From Flavobacterium zepuense (GTDB lineage: Bacteria; Bacteroidota; Bacteroidia; Flavobacteriales; Flavobacteriaceae), in NCBI RefSeq assembly GCF_007097145.1, contig NZ_VJVZ01000006.1:186001-250000 (forward strand): a stretch of 64,000 nucleotides of DNA, given 5' to 3'. A model generated the notes under the pieces. That model had not been told where the DNA came from and did not search any database. It saw nothing but the letters and a program-made list of their open reading frames with translations. This document shows, piece after piece, positions 48,626 to 57,260 of this stretch. How positions within the stretch are numbered: position 1 is the first letter of the stretch; the number at the start of each line of letters is the position of its first letter. A program made the position numbers and the translations under genes.

Positions 48626-48652
48626 AAGCGATAACCATAACGGTTATCGCTT
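48626..48652 (+). terminator. Intrinsic terminator of the dehydrogenase gene
   Basis: An 11-bp stem AAGCGATAACC / GGTTATCGCTT with a 5-base loop, followed by TTGTTGG. Confidence 0.8.
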
Positions 48653-48688
48653 TTGTTGGCTTAATAAAGCCCTAATACAACACAAACT

Positions 48689-49474
48689 ATGAAAGCGATC
48701 TGGAAAGGAAGCATAAGCTTTGGGCTGGTAAACATCCCTATAAAGCTATACAGCGGCACACAAACACACAACATTAACCTGGATATGATTCGCCAAAAAG
48801 ACAAATGCAAAATACAATATGTGCGCGTTTGTAAAAAAGACGGCAAAGAAGTATCATGGGAAGATATTGCTAAAGGCTACCGTAAAGAAAATGGCGATTA
48901 TATTATAATTGACAAGGATGATTTTAATAAGATATCTCCCGAAAAGACTCAAACAATAGACATTTTTGAGTTTATTAAGGAAGAAGAAATTCCATCTAAA
49001 TACTTAGAGAAGCCTTATATAGTAGAGCCTTCTAAAGATGCTAAAAAGGTTTATGCATTATTGAGAGAGGCTCTCAAAAAGTCGCAAAAAGTTGGGCTTT
49101 GCAAATTTGTAATGCGTACTACGCAGCATCTTGGGATACTTAAGGTTGAAGATGATGCCATACTGCTCATCCAGATTCGCTTTAACGATGAATTACGCGA
49201 TCCTGAAGAGGCTACGCTCATCCCAACCGATATTAAAATCGCTAAAAAAGAGCTTGATATGGCACTCACCATTATCGACCAGCTTACCGATTCTTTTGAC
49301 CCCTCTAAATATAAAGACACTTATAAAGACGAACTAATTAAACTCATTAAGAAAAAAGGTGCTGCCAAACCGGGCGAAAAGGTAGAAACCCCTACCCGTT
49401 CCCGTAAAAAAACTGCCGCTAAAGACGATTTGTTAGAACAGCTTAAGGCCAGCCTTGCTGCCATTAAAAACTAA
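48689..49474 (+). CDS. ku: Ku protein of non-homologous end joining
   Basis: A 261-residue bacterial Ku homodimer subunit that rings double-strand DNA ends and recruits LigD. The Ku core is clear: MKAIWKGSISFGLVNIPIKLYS in the first strands, then the beta-barrel region (KCKIQYVRVCKKDGKEVSWEDIAKGY) and the FVMRTTQHLGIL segment. The C-terminal extension is Lys/Ala-rich with TRSRKKTAAKDDLLEQLKASL, of the kind that contacts DNA and LigD. The ligD gene starts five bases after its stop codon, so the two form an operon. Confidence 0.95.
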   Translation: MKAIWKGSISFGLVNIPIKLYSGTQTHNINLDMIRQKDKCKIQYVRVCKKDGKEVSWEDIAKGYRKENGDYIIIDKDDFNKISPEKTQTIDIFEFIKEEEIPSKYLEKPYIVEPSKDAKKVYALLREALKKSQKVGLCKFVMRTTQHLGILKVEDDAILLIQIRFNDELRDPEEATLIPTDIKIAKKELDMALTIIDQLTDSFDPSKYKDTYKDELIKLIKKKGAAKPGEKVETPTRSRKKTAAKDDLLEQLKASLAAIKN

Positions 49475-49479
49475 GTGTT

Positions 49480-52164
49480 ATGCCTAAATTATCTGAATAT
49501 AATAAGAAAAGGGATTTTAAAAAAACTGCCGAACCTAAAGGTAAAGTAAAAAAAGGCGGCAAAGAGTTGCATTTTGTAATTCAGAAACATGCGGCCTCCC
49601 ACCTGCATTTTGATTTCAGGCTGGAGATAGATGGTGTACTTGTTAGCTGGGCTGTACCTAAGGGCCCCAGTGCCGATCCATCCGTTAAGCGCCTTGCAAT
49701 GCATGTAGAAGATCACCCAATGGATTATATTAATTTTGAAGGCACTATACCCAAAGGCCAGTATGGTGGCGGCACTGTTATGGTTTGGGATACCGGTACA
49801 TATCTTGCCGAAGGCAGCGATAGTGTTGCTGAAAGCGAAAAACTATTGCGCAAGATGCATGACGAGGGTAATATAAAAGTGGTTATGAGCGGCAAAAAAG
49901 TAAACGGCTCTTACCACTTGGTACACATGCACGGCAAAGACCAGGAATGGCTGCTTATGAAAGCAAAAGATGAATATGCCGATAAGAAAGAATTTGATCA
50001 AACATCGGTGCTTGCCGGCAGGACGATGGATGATATTGCCGATGATAAAAAATCAGATGTATGGAACAGCAATCGGGATGAAGAAAAGAAGTTAGCGGGT
50101 AATAAGGATGCTATTCCTGAAGATGTTGGCACAGATAGCAGCTCTCCTTCCTTTACTGCCGATGATGTGGCCGATGCTAAAAAATTAAAAGAATTTCCTG
50201 TTGACTGGCTCCCACAACTCGCAACATTAACCGATGAAGTTTTTGATAATGATGAATGGATTTATGAAACAAAGTATGATGGTTACCGGGCTATAATTCA
50301 GGTTAATGGCGGTAAAGTTAACCTTGTGTCGCGCAATGGTATTTCATTTAATAAAAAATACGCCCCTCTGGTACAAGCTTTTGAAGCTGTTACGAATGAC
50401 GTAGTTTTAGACGGCGAGATTGTGGTAGAAGATGATAAAGGTATGAGCCATTTTCAGTGGCTGCAGTATTTTGCCGAAAATCCAGATCGTGGCAAATTAA
50501 AATGTTATGTGTTTGATATACTTTATTTTAATGGGTTCGACCTTACTTCGCTCAATCTTGTTCAACGTAAAAAAATATTAGAGGCATTGTTGCCGCAATC
50601 TGATGAGATTATCTATTCAGGACATATTGTTGGCGATGGCAGCAAAGCGCTAAAAAAAGTAGAAAAAGATGGCGGCGAAGGGCTTATTGCTAAAAAGGCA
50701 AACTCCAAATACCATATCAATAAGCGTAGTAAGGACTGGCTGAAAATCAAAGTTAGCAAAGAGCAGGAAATGGTTATAGGCGGCTTTACAGACCCGCAGG
50801 GTTCAAGAAGCGGTTTTGGGTCGTTATTGCTTGGTTATTACCAGGATGGAGAGTTTATTTACTCCGGTAAAGTGGGCACAGGATTTAACGAAGATTCGTT
50901 AACAGACATGCACAAAAAACTACTCAAACTGGAGCAAAAAACATCGCCGTTTAAAACTAAGCCAAAAGAACGTGGTGCTCATTTTGTTAAGCCGGAACTG
51001 GTTGCCGAGATTAAATACAGCGAATGGACCGAAACAGGAAGCCTTAGACACCCTGTGTTTATTGCATTACGAACCGATAAAGATCCTAAAGATGTTACAC
51101 GGGAGCAAGCCATAGCTAAAGATAAATTAGTTAGCAAAGAAAAGATGAAAAAAGTAACTTTAGATACTAAACTCAAAACTTCAGTAAAAAATACAACTGT
51201 AAAGGAAGAAACTGTAAAAGGATCAAAACCGAAAGTGAAATCTAAAACAACTGTTTCTAAGTCGGTTTCTAAAAAAGGATGGGATAAAACTAAAGCACCG
51301 GTTACCCATCCTGATAAAGTATTCTGGCCTGTTGAGGGCTATACCAAAGGCGACGTAATAAATTATTACGATGAAATGTCGCAGTGGATAATGCCATACA
51401 TTAAAGACCGCCCACAATCTATGCGAAGGACGCCGAATGGTATTGATAAAGACGGTTTCTTTCAGAAAAACGTTGCCGATTCAGCTCCGGACTGGGCACA
51501 GACCGAGAAAATCCATTCTGATTCAACCAAGGAAGATATTGAGTATCTTATTTGTAATGACAAAGAGACCCTTATTTACATGGCAAACCTGGGTTGTATA
51601 GAAATTAATCCGTGGAGCAGCCGAGTAGGCAGCCTTGATAATCCCGACTATATTATTTTTGACCTTGATCCTAACAAAGCATCTTTAAAAGACCTGGTTA
51701 CCACTGCCAATAAAGTAAAAGAAATTTTAGACAGCCTTGGTATTACCGGTTATCTTAAAACATCGGGCGGTAAAGGGCTGCATGTATTTATTCCCATAAA
51801 ACCTAAATACAGTTATGACCAGAGCCGTGATTTTTCACATATTATAAGCCAGGCTGTTAACAGTGCATTGCCGGATATTACCAGCCTTGAGCGGATGCCC
51901 AAAAAACGTATTGGCAAAGTGTACTTAGATTTTTTACAAAATGGCAAAGGTAAAACTATGGCCTGTGCATATTCGCTTCGCCCGCGTGAAGGAGCTACAG
52001 CAAGCACTCCATTAGATTGGGAAGAGCTCAACGAAAAAAAATTCGACCTTAAAAATTACAATATTAAAACCCTGCCAAAACGTGTAAAAGAAAAGGGAGA
52101 CTTGTGGGCCAACTTTTTTAAAGATGCAGTAGATTTAAAAGCTATTTTAGATAAGTTATCCTGA
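49480..52164 (+). CDS. ligD: LigD, multidomain NHEJ DNA ligase
   Basis: An 894-residue protein with the order phosphoesterase, ligase, polymerase. The 3'-phosphoesterase (about 20-165) has HAASHLHFDFRLE and HPMDYINFEG. The ATP-dependent ligase has the nucleotidyl Lys265 in KYDGYR, then DGEIVVEDD and the OB fold. After a Lys/Thr-rich linker (about 555-600) the primase-polymerase has PDYIIFDLDPN with metal-binding Asp, and TSGGKGLHVFIPI. Together with Ku it repairs double-strand breaks when no homologous template is available. The PE-LIG-POL order is that of Pseudomonas rather than Mycobacterium LigD. Confidence 0.96.
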   Translation: MPKLSEYNKKRDFKKTAEPKGKVKKGGKELHFVIQKHAASHLHFDFRLEIDGVLVSWAVPKGPSADPSVKRLAMHVEDHPMDYINFEGTIPKGQYGGGTVMVWDTGTYLAEGSDSVAESEKLLRKMHDEGNIKVVMSGKKVNGSYHLVHMHGKDQEWLLMKAKDEYADKKEFDQTSVLAGRTMDDIADDKKSDVWNSNRDEEKKLAGNKDAIPEDVGTDSSSPSFTADDVADAKKLKEFPVDWLPQLATLTDEVFDNDEWIYETKYDGYRAIIQVNGGKVNLVSRNGISFNKKYAPLVQAFEAVTNDVVLDGEIVVEDDKGMSHFQWLQYFAENPDRGKLKCYVFDILYFNGFDLTSLNLVQRKKILEALLPQSDEIIYSGHIVGDGSKALKKVEKDGGEGLIAKKANSKYHINKRSKDWLKIKVSKEQEMVIGGFTDPQGSRSGFGSLLLGYYQDGEFIYSGKVGTGFNEDSLTDMHKKLLKLEQKTSPFKTKPKERGAHFVKPELVAEIKYSEWTETGSLRHPVFIALRTDKDPKDVTREQAIAKDKLVSKEKMKKVTLDTKLKTSVKNTTVKEETVKGSKPKVKSKTTVSKSVSKKGWDKTKAPVTHPDKVFWPVEGYTKGDVINYYDEMSQWIMPYIKDRPQSMRRTPNGIDKDGFFQKNVADSAPDWAQTEKIHSDSTKEDIEYLICNDKETLIYMANLGCIEINPWSSRVGSLDNPDYIIFDLDPNKASLKDLVTTANKVKEILDSLGITGYLKTSGGKGLHVFIPIKPKYSYDQSRDFSHIISQAVNSALPDITSLERMPKKRIGKVYLDFLQNGKGKTMACAYSLRPREGATASTPLDWEELNEKKFDLKNYNIKTLPKRVKEKGDLWANFFKDAVDLKAILDKLS

Positions 52165-52179
52165 TGTAAAGCATTTTTA

Positions 52180-52187
52180 TATATTTG
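52180..52187 (+). promoter_or_regulatory. Candidate -7 box (TATATTTG)
   Basis: TAnnTTTG match 11 bases before the ATG at 52199, giving a very short leader. Confidence 0.4.
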
Positions 52188-52198
52188 TAAGAAAAGAG

Positions 52199-53404
52199 AT
52201 GAATTTCTTACGTTTAGCCCCTATTACCTGCATAATTTTATTTGCTTTAGACTACCAAAATGTACAAGCGCAAAATATCTATAAAGAAGATTTTTTAGAG
52301 TTTTGGGAAGACTACAATTCCTACTACGGGTATTTTGATGAAAGCGGTATCGATTGGAATAAAGCCAAAGAAATTTATTTACCTGCAACCGATACCATTA
52401 AAAACAATTACGAGTTTACCTGCTTTTTAGAGCGGGTTGTAAACGAATTTCATAACGGGCATGTATCGTTAAATACAAATTACACAACCTCTAACAGGAT
52501 TATTCCCAGTGGTGCTGATGTGTATGCGGTAAAAAAGGGAAATGCTTATGTAATATCCGATGTCAGGCTAAATTCAATAGCAGAAAAATGCGGGATTAAA
52601 CCGGGTATGGAAATAAAGCAATTTAATAATAAACCTATTAATGCACAGCTGGAAAAATTCCTGCCAAAGTCGGCTACTGCCTATACTCCGGCAATGTACG
52701 ATTATGCAATAAATATGCTATTTGCCGGAACTTATGATAAAAAAAGAGAATTTACCGTAAACGAAAACGGTACTTTAAAAACCTATAAGCCAGATGATAT
52801 TGAAGTTAAAAACTTTGAAGATCTTATCGAATACAAAATCCTTGATGGAAACATTGGCTATATAAAGATCAATAATTCATTAGGTAACAACAGCCTTATT
52901 ACTGCTTTTGATAAAGCCTTAGATGAATTAATGCAAACCAAAGGCATTGTTTTAGACCTTACCGAAACTCCCGGTGGTGGAAACACTACCGTGGCCCGAG
53001 CAATTATGGGAAGGTTTACAGACAAAGAACTCCCTTACCAAAAACACGTAATTAATGAGAAAGAATACGGAACTGTGCGCTCCTGGATAGAATATGTAGT
53101 ACCCAGAAAAACAACCTACAAAAATAAAGTTGTGGTTATGGTGGGCCACTGGACAGGCAGTATGGGTGAAGGTATGGCTATAGGATTTGATGCCATGAAG
53201 AGGGCAAAGATAGCCGGCACAAAAATGGCAGGATTAATAGGCGCTATTTACTCTTTTAATATGAAGAATACTAAAATTGGCTTCCAGATTCCGTATGAGA
53301 AAATGTACCACGTTAATGGTACACCACGGGAAGATTATTTACCGCAATATCTTACAAACAACAGTACCGAAACTTTTACCAAAGCGCTAAAACTTATAAA
53401 ATGA
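52199..53404 (+). CDS. Exported S41 family peptidase
   Basis: A 401-residue protein with a signal peptide (1-25, ending VQAQN). A PDZ-like domain (about 105-150, ISDVRLNSIAEKCGIKPGMEI) is followed by the tail-specific protease fold with IGYIKINNSLGNN, GIVLDLTETPGGG, and Ser321 in GHWTGSMGEGMAIGF as catalytic Ser; a Lys in GTKMAG is the candidate general base. Family members cleave proteins from the C-terminus in the periplasm. The N-terminal 80 residues look like the helical cap of tricorn-like or C-terminal processing peptidases of Bacteroidota. It ends at a bidirectional terminator shared with sucD. Confidence 0.82.
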   Translation: MNFLRLAPITCIILFALDYQNVQAQNIYKEDFLEFWEDYNSYYGYFDESGIDWNKAKEIYLPATDTIKNNYEFTCFLERVVNEFHNGHVSLNTNYTTSNRIIPSGADVYAVKKGNAYVISDVRLNSIAEKCGIKPGMEIKQFNNKPINAQLEKFLPKSATAYTPAMYDYAINMLFAGTYDKKREFTVNENGTLKTYKPDDIEVKNFEDLIEYKILDGNIGYIKINNSLGNNSLITAFDKALDELMQTKGIVLDLTETPGGGNTTVARAIMGRFTDKELPYQKHVINEKEYGTVRSWIEYVVPRKTTYKNKVVVMVGHWTGSMGEGMAIGFDAMKRAKIAGTKMAGLIGAIYSFNMKNTKIGFQIPYEKMYHVNGTPREDYLPQYLTNNSTETFTKALKLIK

Positions 53405-53430
53405 TAAAAGCCCCAATTTGGGGCTTTTAT
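53404..53430. terminator. Bidirectional terminator between peptidase and sucD
   Basis: A perfect 12-bp stem ATAAAAGCCCCA / TGGGGCTTTTAT with a 3-base loop; its U-rich arms serve both strands. Confidence 0.85.
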
Positions 53431-53449
53431 ATATATGATAATTAAAGGA

Positions 53450-54322
53450 TTAACCTAAAATTTCTTTAACTTTTAATCCAATTTCAGCAGGAGAGTCTAC
53501 AACGTGTATACCGTTCTCCCTCATGATGCGTTTTTTAGCTTCGGCTGTATCATCAGACCCGCCAACAATTGCACCGGCATGGCCCATTGTACGGCCTTTA
53601 GGAGCAGTTTCACCAGCTATAAAGCCAACAACCGGTTTCCTGTTTCCATCAGCTTTAACCCATGTGGCAGCATCAGCTTCAAGCTGGCCACCAATTTCAC
53701 CAATCATTATAATGATTTCAGTTTCAGGGTCATTCATAAGTAATTCAACAGCCTCTTTAGTAGTAGTACCAATAATTGGGTCGCCACCAATACCTATAGC
53801 TGTAGTAATACCTAAACCTTGTTTAACAACCTGGTCTGCCGCTTCATAAGTAAGAGTACCTGATTTAGAAACAATACCTACAGTACCTTTTTTAAACACA
53901 AAGCCTGGCATGATACCAACTTTAGCCTCTCCCGGAGTAATAACACCCGGGCAGTTAGGGCCTATAAGGCGGCAATCTTTATCTTTAATATAATCAAAAG
54001 CTTTAATCATATCTGCAACAGGAATACCTTCTGTAATTGTAATAATTACTTTAATACCTGCTTCGGCAGCTTCCATAATTGCATCAGCAGCAAATGCAGG
54101 CGGAACGAATATAATAGTAGTATCTGCACCGGCAATTTCTACTGCATCTTTTACAGTGTTAAAAACAGGGCGGTCTAAGTGCGTAGTACCACCTTTACCA
54201 GGGGTAACACCACCAACAACATTAGTACCATATTCAATCATTTGGGTAGCGTGAAAAGTACCTTCACTGCCTGTAAAACCCTGTACAATTATTTTGGAAT
54301 CTTTATTAACTAAAACACTCAT
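53450..54322 (-). CDS. sucD: Succinyl-CoA synthetase alpha subunit
   Basis: A 290-residue subunit that, with SucC, converts succinyl-CoA to succinate with formation of ATP or GTP in the citric acid cycle. It has the CoA-binding domain ([26 protein letters not shown]), [15 protein letters not shown], and the phosphorylated His in [11 protein letters not shown]. The sucC gene is not in the window; in many flavobacteria the two are unlinked. The gene has a candidate promoter of its own 35 bases upstream. Confidence 0.97.
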   Translation of the reverse strand: MSVLVNKDSKIIVQGFTGSEGTFHATQMIEYGTNVVGGVTPGKGGTTHLDRPVFNTVKDAVEIAGADTTIIFVPPAFAADAIMEAAEAGIKVIITITEGIPVADMIKAFDYIKDKDCRLIGPNCPGVITPGEAKVGIMPGFVFKKGTVGIVSKSGTLTYEAADQVVKQGLGITTAIGIGGDPIIGTTTKEAVELLMNDPETEIIIMIGEIGGQLEADAATWVKADGNRKPVVGFIAGETAPKGRTMGHAGAIVGGSDDTAEAKKRIMRENGIHVVDSPAEIGLKVKEILG

Positions 54323-54356
54323 GATATATATTTTATTAATTTTAGTATTAGCGGTA

Positions 54357-54364
54357 CAAAAATA
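54357..54364 (-). promoter_or_regulatory. Candidate -7 box for sucD (TATTTTTG)
   Basis: On the minus strand TATTTTTG ends 35 bases before the sucD ATG; the 124-base gap behind the SnoaL gene has room for a promoter. Confidence 0.4.
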
Positions 54365-54446
54365 GGTTTTTAACCAATACCTATAAAGGTTTTTTTATTA
54401 TTTGTATATCAATTTTGCAGAATTCTCTACCTTATCTTTAAATTTA

Positions 54447-54809
54447 CTAACCGGGATGGCTCATTAAATGCGCTTTAAATAATTTGTCATGTTTAACTTC
54501 CCAAATTACCATAAAATGACCCAGTATCATATCTTCCTGAGGGTTTTCTATAGTCGTAACATGATGTGTATAACGCACAGAAACAATATTGCCCTCTGAT
54601 ATTATTTGTTTTATATGAACGTATGATGTTACGTACGATTTTGCAAGTTCCCCGGCAAGGGCAAGTATATCATCTCTGTCAGCCTCAAAATAGCCTTTTG
54701 TACTGTACCATTCCAGGTTAAAATCTTTATGGATGTATGTTGCCATAATTTGAGGATTATGCAAAGCACCCGATCTGTAATATTCCTGTACAATCTCTTT
54801 TGCTGCCAT
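54447..54809 (-). CDS. SnoaL-like/NTF2-fold protein
   Basis: A 120-residue protein of the SnoaL-like (NTF2) fold: helix AAKEIVQEYYRSGALHNPQIM, then strands with FNLEWYSTKGYFEA, SVRYTHHVTT and HFMVIWEVKHDKLFKAH. Members bind or isomerise small molecules; the reaction cannot be told. It follows the second lpxD-like gene by seven bases and so is co-transcribed with it. No signal peptide. Confidence 0.82.
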   Translation of the reverse strand: MAAKEIVQEYYRSGALHNPQIMATYIHKDFNLEWYSTKGYFEADRDDILALAGELAKSYVTSYVHIKQIISEGNIVSVRYTHHVTTIENPQEDMILGHFMVIWEVKHDKLFKAHLMSHPG

Positions 54810-54816
54810 ATCTAAT

Positions 54817-55746
54817 TTATTTTATTCTTTCTAAAATTTCAGGTATGCGCTTAACATTAGCCATTTGTTTTAATTTTTCGCGTGCTTCTTCGGCAGGGCT
54901 GCCAAAATATGCTTTACCGCCCTCTAATGATTTAGATACACCTGCCTGTGCTTGTATAACCGCTTTATAACCAATGGTTATAGCACTGGTTACACCCACC
55001 TGTCCCCACATAGTAACTTCATCTTCAACAATAACACAACCTGCAATACCGGTTTGCGATGCAATTAAGCATTTTTTACCAATAACAGTGTCATGCCCAA
55101 TGTGTACCTGGTTATCAATTTTAGTTCCTTCACCAATAGTGGTATCGCCTGTAACGCCTTTGTCTATAGTACAAAGCGCTCCTATACCTACATTATCCTG
55201 AATTACAACACGGCCACCTGATAACAGCTGATCAAAGCCTTCAGCGCGTTTTTTATAGTAAAAAGCGTCGCCGCCAAGTACTGTACCGGCATGTATAATT
55301 ACATTATCGCCAATAATTGTATTGTCGTAAATAGCTACATTAGAATGTATAAGGCAATTTTTACCAATGGTAACGTTATTACCTACAAAGGTATTGGGTT
55401 GAATAACAGTACCCTCACCTATTTTAGCTGTTGGCGCAATTGAGACATTAGACTGTTGAAATGGCCTGAAATGGCGTGTAAGTGTATTAAAATCCCTGAA
55501 TGGATCATCAGATATTAAAAGCGCTTTACCCTCAGGGCAATCTACTTTTTTATTGATAAGTATTACTGTGGCGGCCGATTGTAAAGCCTTGTCGTAATAT
55601 TTTGGGTGGTCTACAAAAACAATATCGCCGGGTTCTACCACATGTATTTCGTTCATGCCGTATACCGGATAATTATCATCTCCTACATACTCGCTGGCAA
55701 TAATGGCTGCGATTTCCTTTAAAGGATAAACATTTGGGAATTTCAT
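54817..55746 (-). CDS. Second LpxD-like N-acyltransferase
   Basis: A 309-residue protein that resembles LpxD, which adds a 3-hydroxyacyl chain to UDP-3-O-acylglucosamine. It has the LpxD-type N-terminal domain ([36 protein letters not shown]) and a left-handed beta-helix of hexapeptide repeats, with the candidate catalytic His in [18 protein letters not shown]. It is shorter than the canonical LpxD at 58694 and differs in the C-terminal helix. It may acylate a different sugar or be a second LpxD. It is conserved beside sucD in flavobacteria, as I recall. Confidence 0.85.
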   Translation of the reverse strand: MKFPNVYPLKEIAAIIASEYVGDDNYPVYGMNEIHVVEPGDIVFVDHPKYYDKALQSAATVILINKKVDCPEGKALLISDDPFRDFNTLTRHFRPFQQSNVSIAPTAKIGEGTVIQPNTFVGNNVTIGKNCLIHSNVAIYDNTIIGDNVIIHAGTVLGGDAFYYKKRAEGFDQLLSGGRVVIQDNVGIGALCTIDKGVTGDTTIGEGTKIDNQVHIGHDTVIGKKCLIASQTGIAGCVIVEDEVTMWGQVGVTSAITIGYKAVIQAQAGVSKSLEGGKAYFGSPAEEAREKLKQMANVKRIPEILERIK

Positions 55747-55824
55747 TCTTTATAAAGTATAAGCTAACTTACTATATTTTTTTTGATACTGCCTGATTTC
55801 CTTTACGGAAATGCTATAAATAAC

Positions 55825-55846
55825 AAAGTCGGCTTTCGCCGACTTT
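55825..55846 (-). terminator. Intrinsic terminator of efp
   Basis: A 9-bp stem AAAGTCGGC / GCCGACTTT with a 4-base loop just after the efp stop; only GTTATTT follows on the minus strand, so termination may be partial. Confidence 0.6.
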
Positions 55847-55849
55847 CAA

Positions 55850-56416
55850 TTATTGTTTTACACGCTCAAGGTAAGAACCTGTAGCAGTGTCAATTTTAAT
55901 TTTATCACCTTCGTTAATAAACAAAGGTACGTTTATAGAAGCTCCTGTTTCTAATTTAGCAGGCTTGGTAGCATTTGTAGCAGTGTTACCTTTAACACCC
56001 GGCTCAGCATAAGTAACTTCAAGAACAACTGAAGCAGGCATATCTACAGATAGAGGTGCTTCGGTTTCAGCATTGATGATTACCATTACATTCTCACCTT
56101 CTTTCAGTAGATCCGGTGCATCAAGAATGTCTTTGTGTAATGAAATTTGCTCATACGTTTCGGCGTGCATAAAGTGGTATTGGTCGCCTTCAGGATACAA
56201 GAACTGGAATTTGTGTGTTTCTACCCTTACGTCGTCGATTTTGTGGCCTGCAGAAAAAGTATTATCCAATACTTTACCATTAGTAAGGCTTTTAAGTTTT
56301 GTTCTTACGAAAGCCGGGCCTTTACCTGGTTTAACATGAAGAAACTCGATTATTTTGTATATGTCATGGTTAAATTTAATGCATAACCCGTTCCTGATAT
56401 CTGATGTACTTGCCAT
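55850..56416 (-). CDS. efp: Elongation factor P
   Basis: A 188-residue translation factor that relieves ribosome stalling at polyproline stretches. The N-terminal KOW-like domain has the loop KPGKGPAF with Lys32 at the tip, the position that is modified in many bacteria. The OB domains follow (VETHKFQFLYPEGDQYHFM and ETGASINVPLFINEGDKIKIDT with the YLERVKQ end). No modification genes are visible nearby. It follows lpxA in the same direction by 61 bases. Confidence 0.96.
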   Translation of the reverse strand: MASTSDIRNGLCIKFNHDIYKIIEFLHVKPGKGPAFVRTKLKSLTNGKVLDNTFSAGHKIDDVRVETHKFQFLYPEGDQYHFMHAETYEQISLHKDILDAPDLLKEGENVMVIINAETEAPLSVDMPASVVLEVTYAEPGVKGNTATNATKPAKLETGASINVPLFINEGDKIKIDTATGSYLERVKQ

Positions 56417-56477
56417 TATAAGTATGTTTGAAAATTCTAATTTATTTGTTTATGTATCGTATTGCAGCAGCAGGCTA

Positions 56478-57260
56478 TTAATAGCCTGTATAACCTTTCA
56501 TTATACCTCTTGATGAATTTCTTATGAAAAGTATGATCTCATCACGCTCTGGAGTTGCCTCCATTTCGGCTTCTATAAGGCTAAGCGCTTGGGTAGTATT
56601 ATAGTTTTTTTGGTATAAGATCCTGTAAATGTCCTGTATCTCCCTGATTTTTTCTGATGTAAAACCACGCCTTCTTAAGCCGATAGAGTTGATACCAACA
56701 TAAGATAATGGCTCTTTAGCGGCTTTAGTAAATGGCGGTACATCTTTACGTACCAGTGACCCTCCGGATATCATGGCATGGTCGCCTATGCTAATAAACT
56801 GGTGTATGGCTGCAAGCCCACCAATAATAGCATAGTTACCTATAGTTACGTGGCCTGCAAGGGCGACACCATTAACTATTATGGCATTATCGCCAATATG
56901 GCAATCGTGTGCAATGTGTGCAGTAGCCATGATAAGACAGTTTTTACCTATTTTGGTAACACCCGATGCCACTGTACCTCTGTTTATTGTAACCGACTCA
57001 CGTACAGTTGTATTATCCCCTATTATTGCAAGTGAATCTTCACCTCCAAATTTAAGGTCCTGTGGTACAGCAGATATTACTGCGCCGGGAAATATATTGC
57101 AATTTTTGCCAATCCTGGCGCCTTCCATAATAGTAACGTTAGACCCTATCCAGGTTCCCTCACCTATCTCCACATTGTTGTGGATGGTGGTAAAAGGCTC
57201 AATAACCACATTTTTGGCTATTTTAGCGCCTGGATGTACATATGCTAAGGGTTGGTTCAT
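56478..57260 (-). CDS. lpxA: UDP-N-acetylglucosamine O-acyltransferase
   Basis: A 260-residue cytoplasmic enzyme for the first step of lipid A synthesis, transfer of a 3-hydroxyacyl chain from acyl carrier protein to UDP-GlcNAc. It is a left-handed beta-helix of hexapeptide repeats with catalytic His in TAHIAHDCHIGDN and a helical C-terminal end (RRRGFTSEKIREIQDIYRIL). Its ATG overlaps the stop codon of lpxC-fabZ by four bases, so translation is coupled. Confidence 0.96.
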   Translation of the reverse strand: MNQPLAYVHPGAKIAKNVVIEPFTTIHNNVEIGEGTWIGSNVTIMEGARIGKNCNIFPGAVISAVPQDLKFGGEDSLAIIGDNTTVRESVTINRGTVASGVTKIGKNCLIMATAHIAHDCHIGDNAIIVNGVALAGHVTIGNYAIIGGLAAIHQFISIGDHAMISGGSLVRKDVPPFTKAAKEPLSYVGINSIGLRRRGFTSEKIREIQDIYRILYQKNYNTTQALSLIEAEMEATPERDEIILFIRNSSRGIMKGYTGY

